This document shows positions 15,658 through 23,457 of a DNA stretch of 38,673 nt, piece by piece. A program made the position numbers and the translations under genes. Source of the stretch: TMED23 sp964566055 (lineage in GTDB: Bacteria; Pseudomonadota; Alphaproteobacteria; Rhodospirillales; UBA2165); contig CAZMHI010000048.1 in assembly GCA_964566055.1 (NCBI GenBank), positions 1 through 38,673 on the forward strand, written 5' to 3'. The notes below the pieces were generated by a model. That model made no database searches, was not told the origin of the DNA, and saw only the letters and a list, made by a program, of their open reading frames with translations. Every line of letters starts with the position of its first letter. Positions within the stretch are counted from its first letter, which is position 1.

Positions 15658-16449
15658 ATGATTCTCAACCCTCTTATCGTCATCCCGTCACAGCTTGATG
15701 AATATGGCGAGCCGAAACGGCAGCTTGCCGATATCAACGGTCAGTCGATGGTGGTGCAGTCTTATAAACGGGTAAAATCGGCCGGCATCGGCAGCATTAT
15801 TGTTGATTGCGTTGATGACAGCGTGGCCGAAGCGCTGGGCGAGGCGGGAGCTTATACGGTCAAAACTGATCCGGAAGAGCATCTCAAGAACCATAATTAC
15901 AAAACTGAATCCGGCGCTGAGCGCATTGCCGCGACGGTCAACCGGTTCGATAGGTTTTATACCCATGATCTGATCATCAATGTGCATGAGGATATGCCGA
16001 CCCTGGAGCCGAAATATATCCGCGCGCTGATGTATGCTCTGGTTGACCGGGAAGTGGGTATCGCGACCATGGTCTGTCCGTTGGAAAAAGGTGAGCTTGA
16101 AGATCGCTCAATTGTCAAAACCAGTGTCAATTGGAATGAAAACCGTATCGTCTATGTGATGAAAAGCAGCAAGGTCGGCACGATTGTTGATTTCTCGCGC
16201 GATCCCGAATATTTGGGTGACCGCCCGCTCTATCGTCATGTGCCGATCTATGCCTATAAGCGGGCGGCCCTTGACCGCTTTGTCAATTCACCGCCAACCG
16301 AGCGTGAGCTTGAGGAGAACATCGAAAGCCTGCGGGTGCTGGATGCCGGTGTGCGCATGGATGTCTGTCTGGTTGACAGCGCGCCGTTTAAAGTAAATTC
16401 AGAAAAAGACCTGGATTATGTCCGGGAAGAGCTCGATACGACGCTTTAA
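15658..16449 (+). CDS. KdsB-like cytidylyltransferase homolog with altered active site
   Basis: This 263-residue protein aligns along its whole length with CMP-KDO synthetase (KdsB): VIPSQLDEYGEP, LADINGQSM, SGAERIAATV, LIINVHEDMP, RHVPIYAYKRAALDRF and the LRVLDAG/VNSEKDL end. Several key residues differ from KdsB. The nucleotide-binding start that normally reads RxxSxRLPGKPL is replaced by SQLDEYGEPKRQL. QGDEP is HEDMP, which keeps the Asp. The C-terminal VDTPEDL aspartate is Asn (VNSEKDL). It may therefore use a different sugar or nucleotide, or have lost catalysis. The ATG at 15658 was chosen over an upstream in-frame start at 15604 that overlaps argG. It follows argG by 13 bases and is likely cotranscribed. 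The true kdsB was not seen in the window. Confidence 0.75.
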   Translation: MILNPLIVIPSQLDEYGEPKRQLADINGQSMVVQSYKRVKSAGIGSIIVDCVDDSVAEALGEAGAYTVKTDPEEHLKNHNYKTESGAERIAATVNRFDRFYTHDLIINVHEDMPTLEPKYIRALMYALVDREVGIATMVCPLEKGELEDRSIVKTSVNWNENRIVYVMKSSKVGTIVDFSRDPEYLGDRPLYRHVPIYAYKRAALDRFVNSPPTERELEENIESLRVLDAGVRMDVCLVDSAPFKVNSEKDLDYVREELDTTL

Positions 16450-16473
16450 ATTACGTTTGTTCAAAAAATTGTT

Positions 16474-16501
16474 AACCACAGAGTTCACAGAGAACACAGA
16501 G
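16474..16501 (+). repeat. left inverted repeat: three CACAGAG units at 9-base spacing
   Basis: CACAGAG occurs at 16477-16483, 16486-16492 and 16495-16501, separated by TT and AA. The arm starts with AACC. Over 28 bases it matches the reverse complement of 16893-16920 at 27 positions. Confidence 0.9.
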
Positions 16502-16516
16502 GAAGATTTTTAGCTT

Positions 16517-16888
16517 TCAGAGTACCATTCGGCAAATGCCATCTTTGAGAAGGACAGTATTAAAATTAAGAATTAGACCGGTCTTTAGACCGGTCAGTTT
16601 TAAATACGTCAACAACTGCGCCTCATGTATTGGAAGAATTTTCTCGACGGCTTTAAGTTCAAGCAGCAAACGATCCTCAACAATGACATCGGCTCGAAAT
16701 CCACAGTTTAGATCAACATCTTTGTATCTAATAGGAATGGATTTTTGTTTGGAAAATTTCAATCTGGATTGATCCAGCTCATAGCACAAACACGTTTCAT
16801 AAGCTGATTCCAGTACTCCCGGCCCTAAACTTCTGTGAACCTCAATTGCCAAGCCAATTATTTTATCTGTCAACTGATCCCTAACCAT
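16517..16888 (-). CDS. GxxExxY protein (PD-(D/E)XK-like fold)
   Basis: The ATG at 16888 gives 123 residues. The N-terminal motif GVLESAY (24-30) is the GxxExxY signature. It is followed by the nuclease-like core D67 (GFRADVIV) and E77-x-K79 (LELKAVEKI), the arrangement of the PD-(D/E)XK superfamily (PF13366 family). No enzymatic activity is established for the family as far as I know. The longer frame to 17008 was rejected because it would translate the right repeat. The start codon lies four bases from that repeat, with no classic Shine-Dalgarno other than the AGAG within it. The gene is divergent in content from its neighbours and entirely contained in the repeat-bounded unit. Confidence 0.9.
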   Translation of the reverse strand: MVRDQLTDKIIGLAIEVHRSLGPGVLESAYETCLCYELDQSRLKFSKQKSIPIRYKDVDLNCGFRADVIVEDRLLLELKAVEKILPIHEAQLLTYLKLTGLKTGLILNFNTVLLKDGICRMVL

Positions 16889-16892
16889 TGTT

Positions 16893-16920
16893 CTCTGTGT
16901 CCTCTGTGAACTCTGTGGTT
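16893..16920 (-). repeat. right inverted repeat: three CACAGAG units at 9-base spacing
   Basis: On the plus strand CTCTGTG occurs at 16893-16899, 16902-16908 and 16911-16917. It is the inverted partner of 16474-16501 with one mismatch in 28. It lies four bases upstream of the GxxExxY start codon, so it also occupies the promoter or ribosome-binding region. Confidence 0.9.
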
Positions 16921-17110
16921 CACTTCCTATGGCGGGGGCAGAGACGGTTTTAGGGAATTTAACAAATTTATTGGAATGAATAACGTTGGGCGAAAACGCA
17001 TTTAGCAATTTAACAGATCAGATTTAGCAACAATCTACGTTCAATCAATCTTTTGACTGTAAATGATTATTCCTGATTTACCATTAAATATCAGTGACTT
17101 AAATGAAACT

Positions 17111-18220
17111 CTAACTTTCCAGTTCGAGGTCCCGTAGGGCTGACAGATAGTCAGAATCCCGCTGCCAGCGATGAATAACTGTCTCGGCTGAATCTTGAGT
17201 GGCCGAGGTGTAGAATTTCAAGACATCTCGTATTTCACTTGAGAAATCTTTTACTGCCTCCGGTATGGCGCCGCGGCTATAGGCAAAAATATCGGAGAAT
17301 TCCGCTTTTGATATGCCGATGGCCTTGCAGGCGATGGCCAGACCTTCACCGCCTGGCTCGAACAAAATCCGTTTGACCAATTGTTCACGCAACCCGCTCA
17401 TGCGGGTAAACAGAGAGATGAACAAGCTAACTTCGCCGGCGTGCAGTGATTGCACCAACAACTCCGCATCGACTATGCCTTCTTCGACGAGTTCATCCGC
17501 CAGCTGGTCGGATTTCCGTTGCTTAGAACCAGCCGCGGTTAATTTAGCAAAGGTCTGAACAGCTGATTTTTCCAGCAAATCATCAATTAAATTCTCATCA
17601 AGATCATATTTGTCAGTAATCGCTTTGCGCAGTGCCGCTGAAACCAAAAGATAAAGACGCTGCGCCAGTTTTGGGCTCAGATCATCGCGGCGGATGATCG
17701 GCTCCCGGAAAGAATCGACACGTTTTGCTTCATCTACCAGATATTCCATGGTCTTTTCTGAAATAGAAGCCGACTTATTTTCCAATAGTTTGGTAATAAC
17801 TTCTTCGTGGCCGCTCTCGACGAGGGCATCGGAGACATCCGTGCTGACCGATTGACGAATGGCGATAGCCAATTGGTGTTCCATGGTCCGCTGGTGGATA
17901 ACTTCGATGAGAGCCTCGTCTTCAAGCACACCTGATTTACTCAAAATGGGATAGGCCACTTCGATTTCGGCATTAGCGAGGAAAATTGCCATTTCAACCG
18001 GCAATTCGGGCCACTCGGCAATGTTTTCGGCGATGGTTTTTCGAACCGAACTTTCGAAATCATGAACCAGCTGGTGTAATATTTCGAGTGTGATTGTGCG
18101 TTCGCGATCGCTTAATACAGTGTGTCCATCGGCAAAAAGATCAGATACGACTTTACCTAAAGTTTCTCGGCCTTCGACCGATTTATCGCGGGCAATTTTT
18201 AAAAGATCATTGGCGTCCAT
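17111..18220 (-). CDS. DUF2336 domain protein
   Basis: This 369-residue, largely helical protein without signal peptide or membrane segments matches the alphaproteobacterial DUF2336 family in length and in its HEAT-like helical pairs: SVRKTIAENIAEWPELPVEM (about residues 57-76), VLEDEALIEVIHQRT and SESGHEEVITKLLENK-type repeats. The function is not established; helical-repeat architecture suggests a protein-interaction role. The ATG at 18220 was used. It stands alone, 86 bases from the rmuC stop upstream of it, and could share a transcript with rmuC. Acidic with many Glu/Leu; no odd features. Confidence 0.85.
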   Translation of the reverse strand: MDANDLLKIARDKSVEGRETLGKVVSDLFADGHTVLSDRERTITLEILHQLVHDFESSVRKTIAENIAEWPELPVEMAIFLANAEIEVAYPILSKSGVLEDEALIEVIHQRTMEHQLAIAIRQSVSTDVSDALVESGHEEVITKLLENKSASISEKTMEYLVDEAKRVDSFREPIIRRDDLSPKLAQRLYLLVSAALRKAITDKYDLDENLIDDLLEKSAVQTFAKLTAAGSKQRKSDQLADELVEEGIVDAELLVQSLHAGEVSLFISLFTRMSGLREQLVKRILFEPGGEGLAIACKAIGISKAEFSDIFAYSRGAIPEAVKDFSSEIRDVLKFYTSATQDSAETVIHRWQRDSDYLSALRDLELES

Positions 18221-18306
18221 TTACTCAACTCAAGCGGCAAATATTAATAACTCTAATAATGTAATGAGAGATGCGCTGGCGCAAGGTAGAAATTAAATTG
18301 TTATGG

Positions 18307-19398
18307 TCAATTTTCAGCTATCTGCTGTGGTGTAGCCGCAGGCGCAATATCGTCAGACGTGACTTCTTCGCCCATTTCTATTTCGGTGATGCGTTCGCCG
18401 CGTTTGGTAATTTTTCCGGTCGAGGTGCCGATGTCTTTCAAATCTTTGTCAGCTTGCCGCATATGCGTATGCAATTTTTCAACCCGGTCATCGAGACGTT
18501 TGACGTCTTCCAGCATAGTCTGAACTTCGGCCTGAATGACGCTTGCCTGCTCACGCATATGAACGTCCTTGAGGACCGCTCGCACCGTATTGAGGGTCGC
18601 CCATAGTGTGGTAGGCGATACAATCCAAACTCTGTTGCGGTATGATTTTTCGACCGAAGTCGGCAAACTGGCATGAAGTTCAGCGTAAATCGCTTCAGAC
18701 GGCAGGAACATCAATGCTGATTCGGCAGTCTCTCCCGGTATGATATATCTATCACTAATATTTTTTATATGAGTATCGATGTCGGCACCTAAGGCACGCA
18801 ATGCCAGATTTTTATCAACATCTTCCTCTGCGTCACAAAGCTTTTGATAGGCTTCGAGTGGAAATTTTGAATCGATGACAATTGGCCCTGGCGGGTTTGG
18901 CAGATCGATGACGCAATCGGCCCTTTTCCCATTGCTCAAGGTTACTTGAAAATCATAGGCTGATGGAGGGAGAACTTTGGCCACTAAATCGTTGAGTTGA
19001 ATTTCTCCAAAAGTGCCGCGTGTTTGCTTATTGGAGAGAATATCCTGCAAGCTAACCATTTGTTCAGATAGTCCGGTGATGTTTTGCTGAGCGGTATCGA
19101 TAACAGCGAGACGTTCATGGAGTTGTTTCAGGGTCGCCCCGGTTTTTTCCGTTTGCTGGGTCAAACCATCGCCTAAGCGTTTGGACAGCGCTTCCAAGCG
19201 GTCATTGACGGCGGCTTGGCTTTGCTCCACCCGGCCACTGATTTCAGCTTGAGCTTGGCCCAAGCGTTCCGACATTTGACCAAACTGGGCAAGTTGCTGG
19301 TTCATTTCGGTGCGGCTGCGATCCCCTTTAAGCACGAGCAAAATCATCACGCCCAATACCAAAACCGCTAAAATTATTATAATTACATTCGTGTCCAT
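18307..19398 (-). CDS. rmuC: DNA recombination protein RmuC
   Basis: This 363-residue protein has an N-terminal membrane helix (residues 4-24, IIIILAVLVLGVMILLVL). A long coiled coil follows (about 30-120, Gln/Glu-rich). The RmuC nuclease-like domain (about 125-330) includes FGEIQLNDLV, VIDSKFPLEAYQ and the LMFLPSEAIYAEL motif. E. coli RmuC limits short-inversion recombination and is placed in the PD-(D/E)XK superfamily; an activity is suggested, not proved. It is divergent from def with 151 bases between starts, a pairing seen in other alphaproteobacteria. Confidence 0.93.
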   Translation of the reverse strand: MDTNVIIIILAVLVLGVMILLVLKGDRSRTEMNQQLAQFGQMSERLGQAQAEISGRVEQSQAAVNDRLEALSKRLGDGLTQQTEKTGATLKQLHERLAVIDTAQQNITGLSEQMVSLQDILSNKQTRGTFGEIQLNDLVAKVLPPSAYDFQVTLSNGKRADCVIDLPNPPGPIVIDSKFPLEAYQKLCDAEEDVDKNLALRALGADIDTHIKNISDRYIIPGETAESALMFLPSEAIYAELHASLPTSVEKSYRNRVWIVSPTTLWATLNTVRAVLKDVHMREQASVIQAEVQTMLEDVKRLDDRVEKLHTHMRQADKDLKDIGTSTGKITKRGERITEIEMGEEVTSDDIAPAATPQQIAEN

Positions 19399-19549
19399 AG
19401 AATTAAGACGTTTCCCCTTTTGTGACTTTGAATCTAGCCTGAGTAGCGCCCAAATAGCAATCGCCTAACACCGGCCTTTTCAGATATCTTGACGAGACAG
19501 CCTACGTGCCCTATTTCCATTCCTGAAAACGAGGATATCTGTATCGAAA

Positions 19550-20086
19550 ATGGCTTTATTACCAATCATTGTCGCACCTGATCCACGCCTTAAGTTGACG
19601 TGCGAGCCCGTCACTGAAGTGTCTGACGAACTGCGCCAATTAATGAACGATATGCTGGATACCATGTATGACGCGCCGGGCATCGGACTGGCAGCGCCAC
19701 AAATCGGCGTGACCAAGCGGGTAATCGTCGTCGATGTGACAAAAAATGAAGACGAACGCCACCCCTATCAAATGGTTAATCCCGAGATTACCTGGCATTC
19801 AGATGAGTTATTGGATTACGAAGAAGGCTGCCTTTCCCTGCCGGAGCAATATGCCCAAGTTAAGCGGCCCGACAAAATTCGGGTTAAATATTTGGACTCT
19901 AACAATGAAACTCTGGAAATCGAAGCCAGCGGTATTCTCGCGACCTGTATCCAACATGAAATGGATCATCTCGACGGGGTGCTCTTTGTTGATCATATTT
20001 CCAAGCTGCGCCGCGATCTCATCCTTCGAAAACTAAAAAAATACAAAGCTCAACTGCCGCCAGAGAAAGTTGGCGCGCATGGCTAA
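19550..20086 (+). CDS. def: peptide deformylase
   Basis: It removes the formyl group from the N-terminal methionine of nascent proteins. All three motifs are intact in 178 residues: GIGLAAPQIG (44-53), EGCLSLP (92-98, metal ligand C94) and QHEMDHLDG (135-143, metal ligands H136 and H140 with catalytic E137). It is followed by fmt after 20 bases and then truA, forming the usual def-fmt translation-initiation pair. Confidence 0.97.
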   Translation: MALLPIIVAPDPRLKLTCEPVTEVSDELRQLMNDMLDTMYDAPGIGLAAPQIGVTKRVIVVDVTKNEDERHPYQMVNPEITWHSDELLDYEEGCLSLPEQYAQVKRPDKIRVKYLDSNNETLEIEASGILATCIQHEMDHLDGVLFVDHISKLRRDLILRKLKKYKAQLPPEKVGAHG

Positions 20087-20106
20087 AAATAAAGCACTTT
20101 GTTCCC

Positions 20107-21033
20107 ATGGCTGAGCAGCTTCGCCTCGCCTTTATGGGCACACCTGATTTCTCGGTGCCGGTGCTGGCAAGTTTGGTTGCGGCGGGCCATGAGGTCGTTT
20201 GTGTTTATTCCCAACCGCCGCGGGCAGCCGGTCGCGGTCAAAATCTAAAGCCTAGCCCGGTTCAAGCCAAAGCAGAAGAACTCGGCATTGAGGTGCGCAC
20301 GCCAGCAGGCCTTAAAGGCGAGGACGAACAAGCTGCTTTTGCGGCGCTTGAGCTCGATTGCGCCGTGGTGGTGGCCTATGGCCTGATCCTGCCGCCGGCA
20401 ATATTGGCGGCGCCGCGGCTGGGCTGCATTAATATTCATGCCTCGTTGTTGCCGCGCTGGCGGGGTGCGGCGCCTATTCAACGGGCGATCCTGGCTGGTG
20501 ACGACGTGAGTGGCGTCACCATCATGCAGATGGATGAAGGTTTGGATACCGGTGACATGCTGTTGAGCAATAGCGTTCCAATTACTGCTGAAACAACAGG
20601 CGAAAGTCTGCATGATGCTTTGTCCGAGATGGGGGCGGAAATGGTTATCGGCGCCTTGGTTGGACTTGAAGCCGGCACTCTGACCGCCCTGCCGCAACCG
20701 GAAGAAGGCATCACTTACGCCACTAAGCTCGAACGCCAGGAAGGTCATTTTGATTGGCAAAAATCTGCTGTTGAACTTGAACGCCTGGTGCGGGCCTTCA
20801 CGCCCTGGCCTGGCTCCTGGTTTGAATTTGGCGAAGAACGTATCAAAATCTTAAGCGCTGAACTGGCCAACAGCACAGGTGAAGCAGGGACAGTTCTGGA
20901 TGAGCAACTGACAATCGCTTGCGGGGAAGGGGCTCTGCGTCTCCTCAAAGTTCAACGCGCCGGCAAAGGACCCATGGCAGCGGCGGATTTCATGCGGGGC
21001 TTTGATCTGCCGGTTGGCAGCAGGCTCTCCTGA
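20107..21033 (+). CDS. fmt: methionyl-tRNA formyltransferase
   Basis: It transfers a formyl group from 10-formyl-tetrahydrofolate to Met-tRNA(fMet). The 308-residue length is standard. Catalytic N109, H111 (INIHASLLPRWRG) and D147 (DEGLDTGD) are present, with the C-terminal OB-like domain from about 205. The ATG at 20107 has no clear Shine-Dalgarno and follows def by 20 bases, so coupling with def is likely. Its TGA overlaps the truA ATG by one base (21033). Confidence 0.97.
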   Translation: MAEQLRLAFMGTPDFSVPVLASLVAAGHEVVCVYSQPPRAAGRGQNLKPSPVQAKAEELGIEVRTPAGLKGEDEQAAFAALELDCAVVVAYGLILPPAILAAPRLGCINIHASLLPRWRGAAPIQRAILAGDDVSGVTIMQMDEGLDTGDMLLSNSVPITAETTGESLHDALSEMGAEMVIGALVGLEAGTLTALPQPEEGITYATKLERQEGHFDWQKSAVELERLVRAFTPWPGSWFEFGEERIKILSAELANSTGEAGTVLDEQLTIACGEGALRLLKVQRAGKGPMAAADFMRGFDLPVGSRLS

Positions 21034-21770
21034 TGCAGCGCTATAAGCTTCTAATAGAATATGACGGCGGCGGCTTTGTCGGCTGGCAGCGGCAGAAAAA
21101 CGGCCTCGGTGTCCAGCAATGCATGGAAGAAGCGGTGACAAAATTTTGCGGCGAAGTGGTGACGATATTTGCCGCCGGCCGTACCGACACTGGGGTTCAC
21201 GCTCTGGGTCAAGTCGCACATATCGATATCGAAAAAACCACCACTGCCGATAAGGTACGCGACGCGCTCAATCACCATCTCAAAGATGTTGCCATATCCG
21301 TGCTGTCTGCTGAAGCCGTCGACGACGATTTTCACGCGCGCTTTTCGGCTAAACAACGGGCCTATGTCTATCGTATTATCGCCCGCCGCTCCCCGCTGAC
21401 GATTGAGCGGGGCCGGGCCTGGTGGGTGCCGGTAAAATTGGATGCCGGGGCAATGCAGGAGGCCGCGCAGGTGCTTCTCGGTAAACATGATTTTTCAACT
21501 TTCCGGGCCGCCAACTGCCAATCCGATAGTCCGCTCAAAACGCTGGATGATATCCGGGTCGAGCGCGAGGGTGAGGATATCCGCATTCACGCCCGGGCGC
21601 GCTCCTTTCTTTATCATCAGGTTAGAAATTTTGCCGGCTCGTTAAAATATGTCGGCGAAGGCCGCTGGACAGTTGAGGATTTTAAAGCCGCTTTTGAGGC
21701 CGCTGACCGCACCAAAGGCGGCCCTACTGCCCCGCCGGAAGGCCTCTATTTCACCGAAGTCATTTATTAA
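21033..21770 (+). CDS. truA: tRNA pseudouridine synthase A (positions 38-40)
   Basis: It isomerises uridines 38-40 of the tRNA anticodon arm. The 245 residues carry the catalytic Asp motif GRTDTGVHALGQ with D52. The DFSTFRAANC region (about 150-160) and the C-terminal FLYHQVRNFAGSL stretch are also present. The start overlaps the fmt stop (ATGA), so it is coupled to fmt. The stop shares a TTAA with the convergent MFS_3 gene (21767-21770). Confidence 0.97.
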   Translation: MQRYKLLIEYDGGGFVGWQRQKNGLGVQQCMEEAVTKFCGEVVTIFAAGRTDTGVHALGQVAHIDIEKTTTADKVRDALNHHLKDVAISVLSAEAVDDDFHARFSAKQRAYVYRIIARRSPLTIERGRAWWVPVKLDAGAMQEAAQVLLGKHDFSTFRAANCQSDSPLKTLDDIRVEREGEDIRIHARARSFLYHQVRNFAGSLKYVGEGRWTVEDFKAAFEAADRTKGGPTAPPEGLYFTEVIY

Positions 21771-23401
21771 TTTTTTTGGTGAGGTGGTACCGGCGCAATC
21801 AAGTGGCGGGCGATGGGACGGGACTCGCCGAGGTGATATTGCAAAACCTTTTGTTCAATCTCAAGATCGGCTTCGGTAACCCGGTGGTGCTGGCGTTCGT
21901 GCTCCAGCCAGGACTCGACTAAAAAATACTCGAGGTAACGCCCGGGTTCGGAGACGTCTTCAAATATCCCCCAGGAAAAAGCGCCATCGCGCCGCCTGGT
22001 ATGACCATATTCTTCCATCGCTGTCTGAAAAGCTTCCCGGTTCACCGGATCGATTTGGTATTCAACGGTCACCATCACCGGCCCCCGGTCTTCCTCAATA
22101 TCTTCTGCCATCACCGGCACCGGCCAGTGAAAGGATGGCGTAAGATTGATGCTCGGATCGGCGATGATTTTCCAGCGCCAAGTTATGGGAATAGCCAGCG
22201 CTGCACCAGCAGCGGCAATCATCAGTGTGGCCGGTACGCCCACCTCACTTGCGATGTTACCCCAGATAATACTGCCACCGGCCATGGCACCAAAATAGAC
22301 CGTCAGCAGCATCGAAAGACCGCGGGCGCGCACCCATTCCGGCAAGGCGAGTTGGGTCGATACATTAAGACTTGAAAGCACGGCCAGCCAGCAAGCCCCG
22401 GCCAGCATGGCGGCTATAACGCCGGCAATTTGATTGGCTGAAGAAGCAAATATTACCAGCACTATGGCTGTTCCGGCCGAGCCTAATGCCACGATTTTAT
22501 TTGGCCCGAGATGTCTTTTGAGTCTTGGTAGTCCAAGCGCCGCCAGCACTGCGCCGAGGCCAATGCCGCCGAGCAACAAGCCGTAATAAGTTGGCCCGCC
22601 TTTAAGAAGATCCCGGGCGATCAATGGCAAGAGCGCCCAATAAGCGGTGGCAAAGAGGAAAAATCCAATCGCCCGGTAGAGCGTATTACGAACCGGCCCA
22701 CTCTCTCGGGTATAGCGAAGGCCCGCGCGAATGGCGCCGGTAAAGCGTTCAGCCGGCAATGCCCGGGCTTCGCCAGAGCCCGCCCGCCACCAGACCAATA
22801 CGCCGATGACAAAAACAAAGCTGACAGCATTGAGCATAAATGGCGCCCAGAGACCTACCGCGGCGATGACCAAACCGCCGATCGCCGGACCAATGGCGCG
22901 GCTGACATTAATACCGACTGAATTGAGCGCGATTGCCTGTTGTAGTTCTTTCCTCGGCACCAATTGCGGCACGATCGCTTGCCAGGCCGGGGCAATAAAA
23001 GCCGCACCCGTTCCCATCAATAGCGTAAATATCAAGAGCAGCCACGGGTTCATTACACCAAAGTAAACGCTGCTCCCCAGGGCAAAGGCAATAATCGTCA
23101 GAGAAATTTTGATCACCAGGAGAAGCCGTCTGCGGTCAACTATGTCGGCGAGTGCACCCGCCGGCAGGGCAAATATAAAAACCGGGAGCGTCGTTGCCGC
23201 TTGAACCGAAGCCACTAAAACAGGCGATGGCGTCAATGTTGCCATGAGCCAGCCAGCCGACAGATCATGCATCCAGGTGCCAATATTTGAGACCACAATG
23301 GCCAGCCACAACAATGAAAATACCTTGTGGCGAAAAGGAGACCAGGGTGAAAGCTGGGACAAATCGCTTGCTGTGGAGGATATTTTTGGTTTCTGTGCCA
23401 T
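21767..23401 (-). CDS. MFS_3 transporter with C-terminal ABM-like domain
   Basis: This 544-residue exporter of the MFS_3 (enterobactin-exporter-like) group has about 11-12 helices over residues 1-405. The helix 2-3 loop carries LADIVDRRRLL in the expected position. A soluble C-terminal domain (about 440-544) resembles an antibiotic biosynthesis monooxygenase-like dimeric barrel (PVMVTVEYQIDPVNREAF ... FLVESWLEHERQHHRV). This fusion is typical of the family. The substrate is unknown; relatives include siderophore and drug exporters. The ATG at 23401 was chosen over an in-frame TTG at 23431, since MAQKPK starts the soluble N-terminal segment. It is divergent from the SLC13 gene with 56 bases between starts. 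Confidence 0.88.
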   Translation of the reverse strand: MAQKPKISSTASDLSQLSPWSPFRHKVFSLLWLAIVVSNIGTWMHDLSAGWLMATLTPSPVLVASVQAATTLPVFIFALPAGALADIVDRRRLLLVIKISLTIIAFALGSSVYFGVMNPWLLLIFTLLMGTGAAFIAPAWQAIVPQLVPRKELQQAIALNSVGINVSRAIGPAIGGLVIAAVGLWAPFMLNAVSFVFVIGVLVWWRAGSGEARALPAERFTGAIRAGLRYTRESGPVRNTLYRAIGFFLFATAYWALLPLIARDLLKGGPTYYGLLLGGIGLGAVLAALGLPRLKRHLGPNKIVALGSAGTAIVLVIFASSANQIAGVIAAMLAGACWLAVLSSLNVSTQLALPEWVRARGLSMLLTVYFGAMAGGSIIWGNIASEVGVPATLMIAAAGAALAIPITWRWKIIADPSINLTPSFHWPVPVMAEDIEEDRGPVMVTVEYQIDPVNREAFQTAMEEYGHTRRRDGAFSWGIFEDVSEPGRYLEYFLVESWLEHERQHHRVTEADLEIEQKVLQYHLGESRPIARHLIAPVPPHQKN

Positions 23402-23457
23402 ATTGACCAAGCATACTGCGCACCGCCGCAAGCCTAAAGATATAAAGGGGGAATATC

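Larger units (their letters stand above)
16471..16923. mobile_element. putative inverted-repeat cassette carrying a GxxExxY gene
   Basis: A single small gene (16517-16888, minus) is bounded by near-identical inverted repeats. The left arm (16474-16501) lies 15 bases beyond its stop codon. The right arm (16893-16920) is four bases before its start. The arms extend to 16471 and 16923 with one more mismatch. Nothing else is inside. There is no transposase and no obvious target-site duplication in the flanks. The unit sits between two unrelated genes. It looks like a non-autonomous, self-contained mobile cassette, but mobility is inference. Confidence 0.45.

Noticed and set aside
16450..16516. 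CACAGAG repeat as a CRISPR array
   Set aside because: Only three 7-base units with 2-base gaps per side, arranged as inverted arms, with no spacers.
16471..16923. Classical insertion sequence or MITE
   Set aside because: No transposase and no target-site duplication in the flanks, so I did not call an IS; the repeat-bounded cassette is reported instead as a putative mobile unit.
16889..17008. N-terminal extension of the GxxExxY ORF to 17008
   Set aside because: The extension would translate the right CACAGAG repeat into a low-complexity stretch; the ATG at 16888 gives a protein starting at the usual position for the family.
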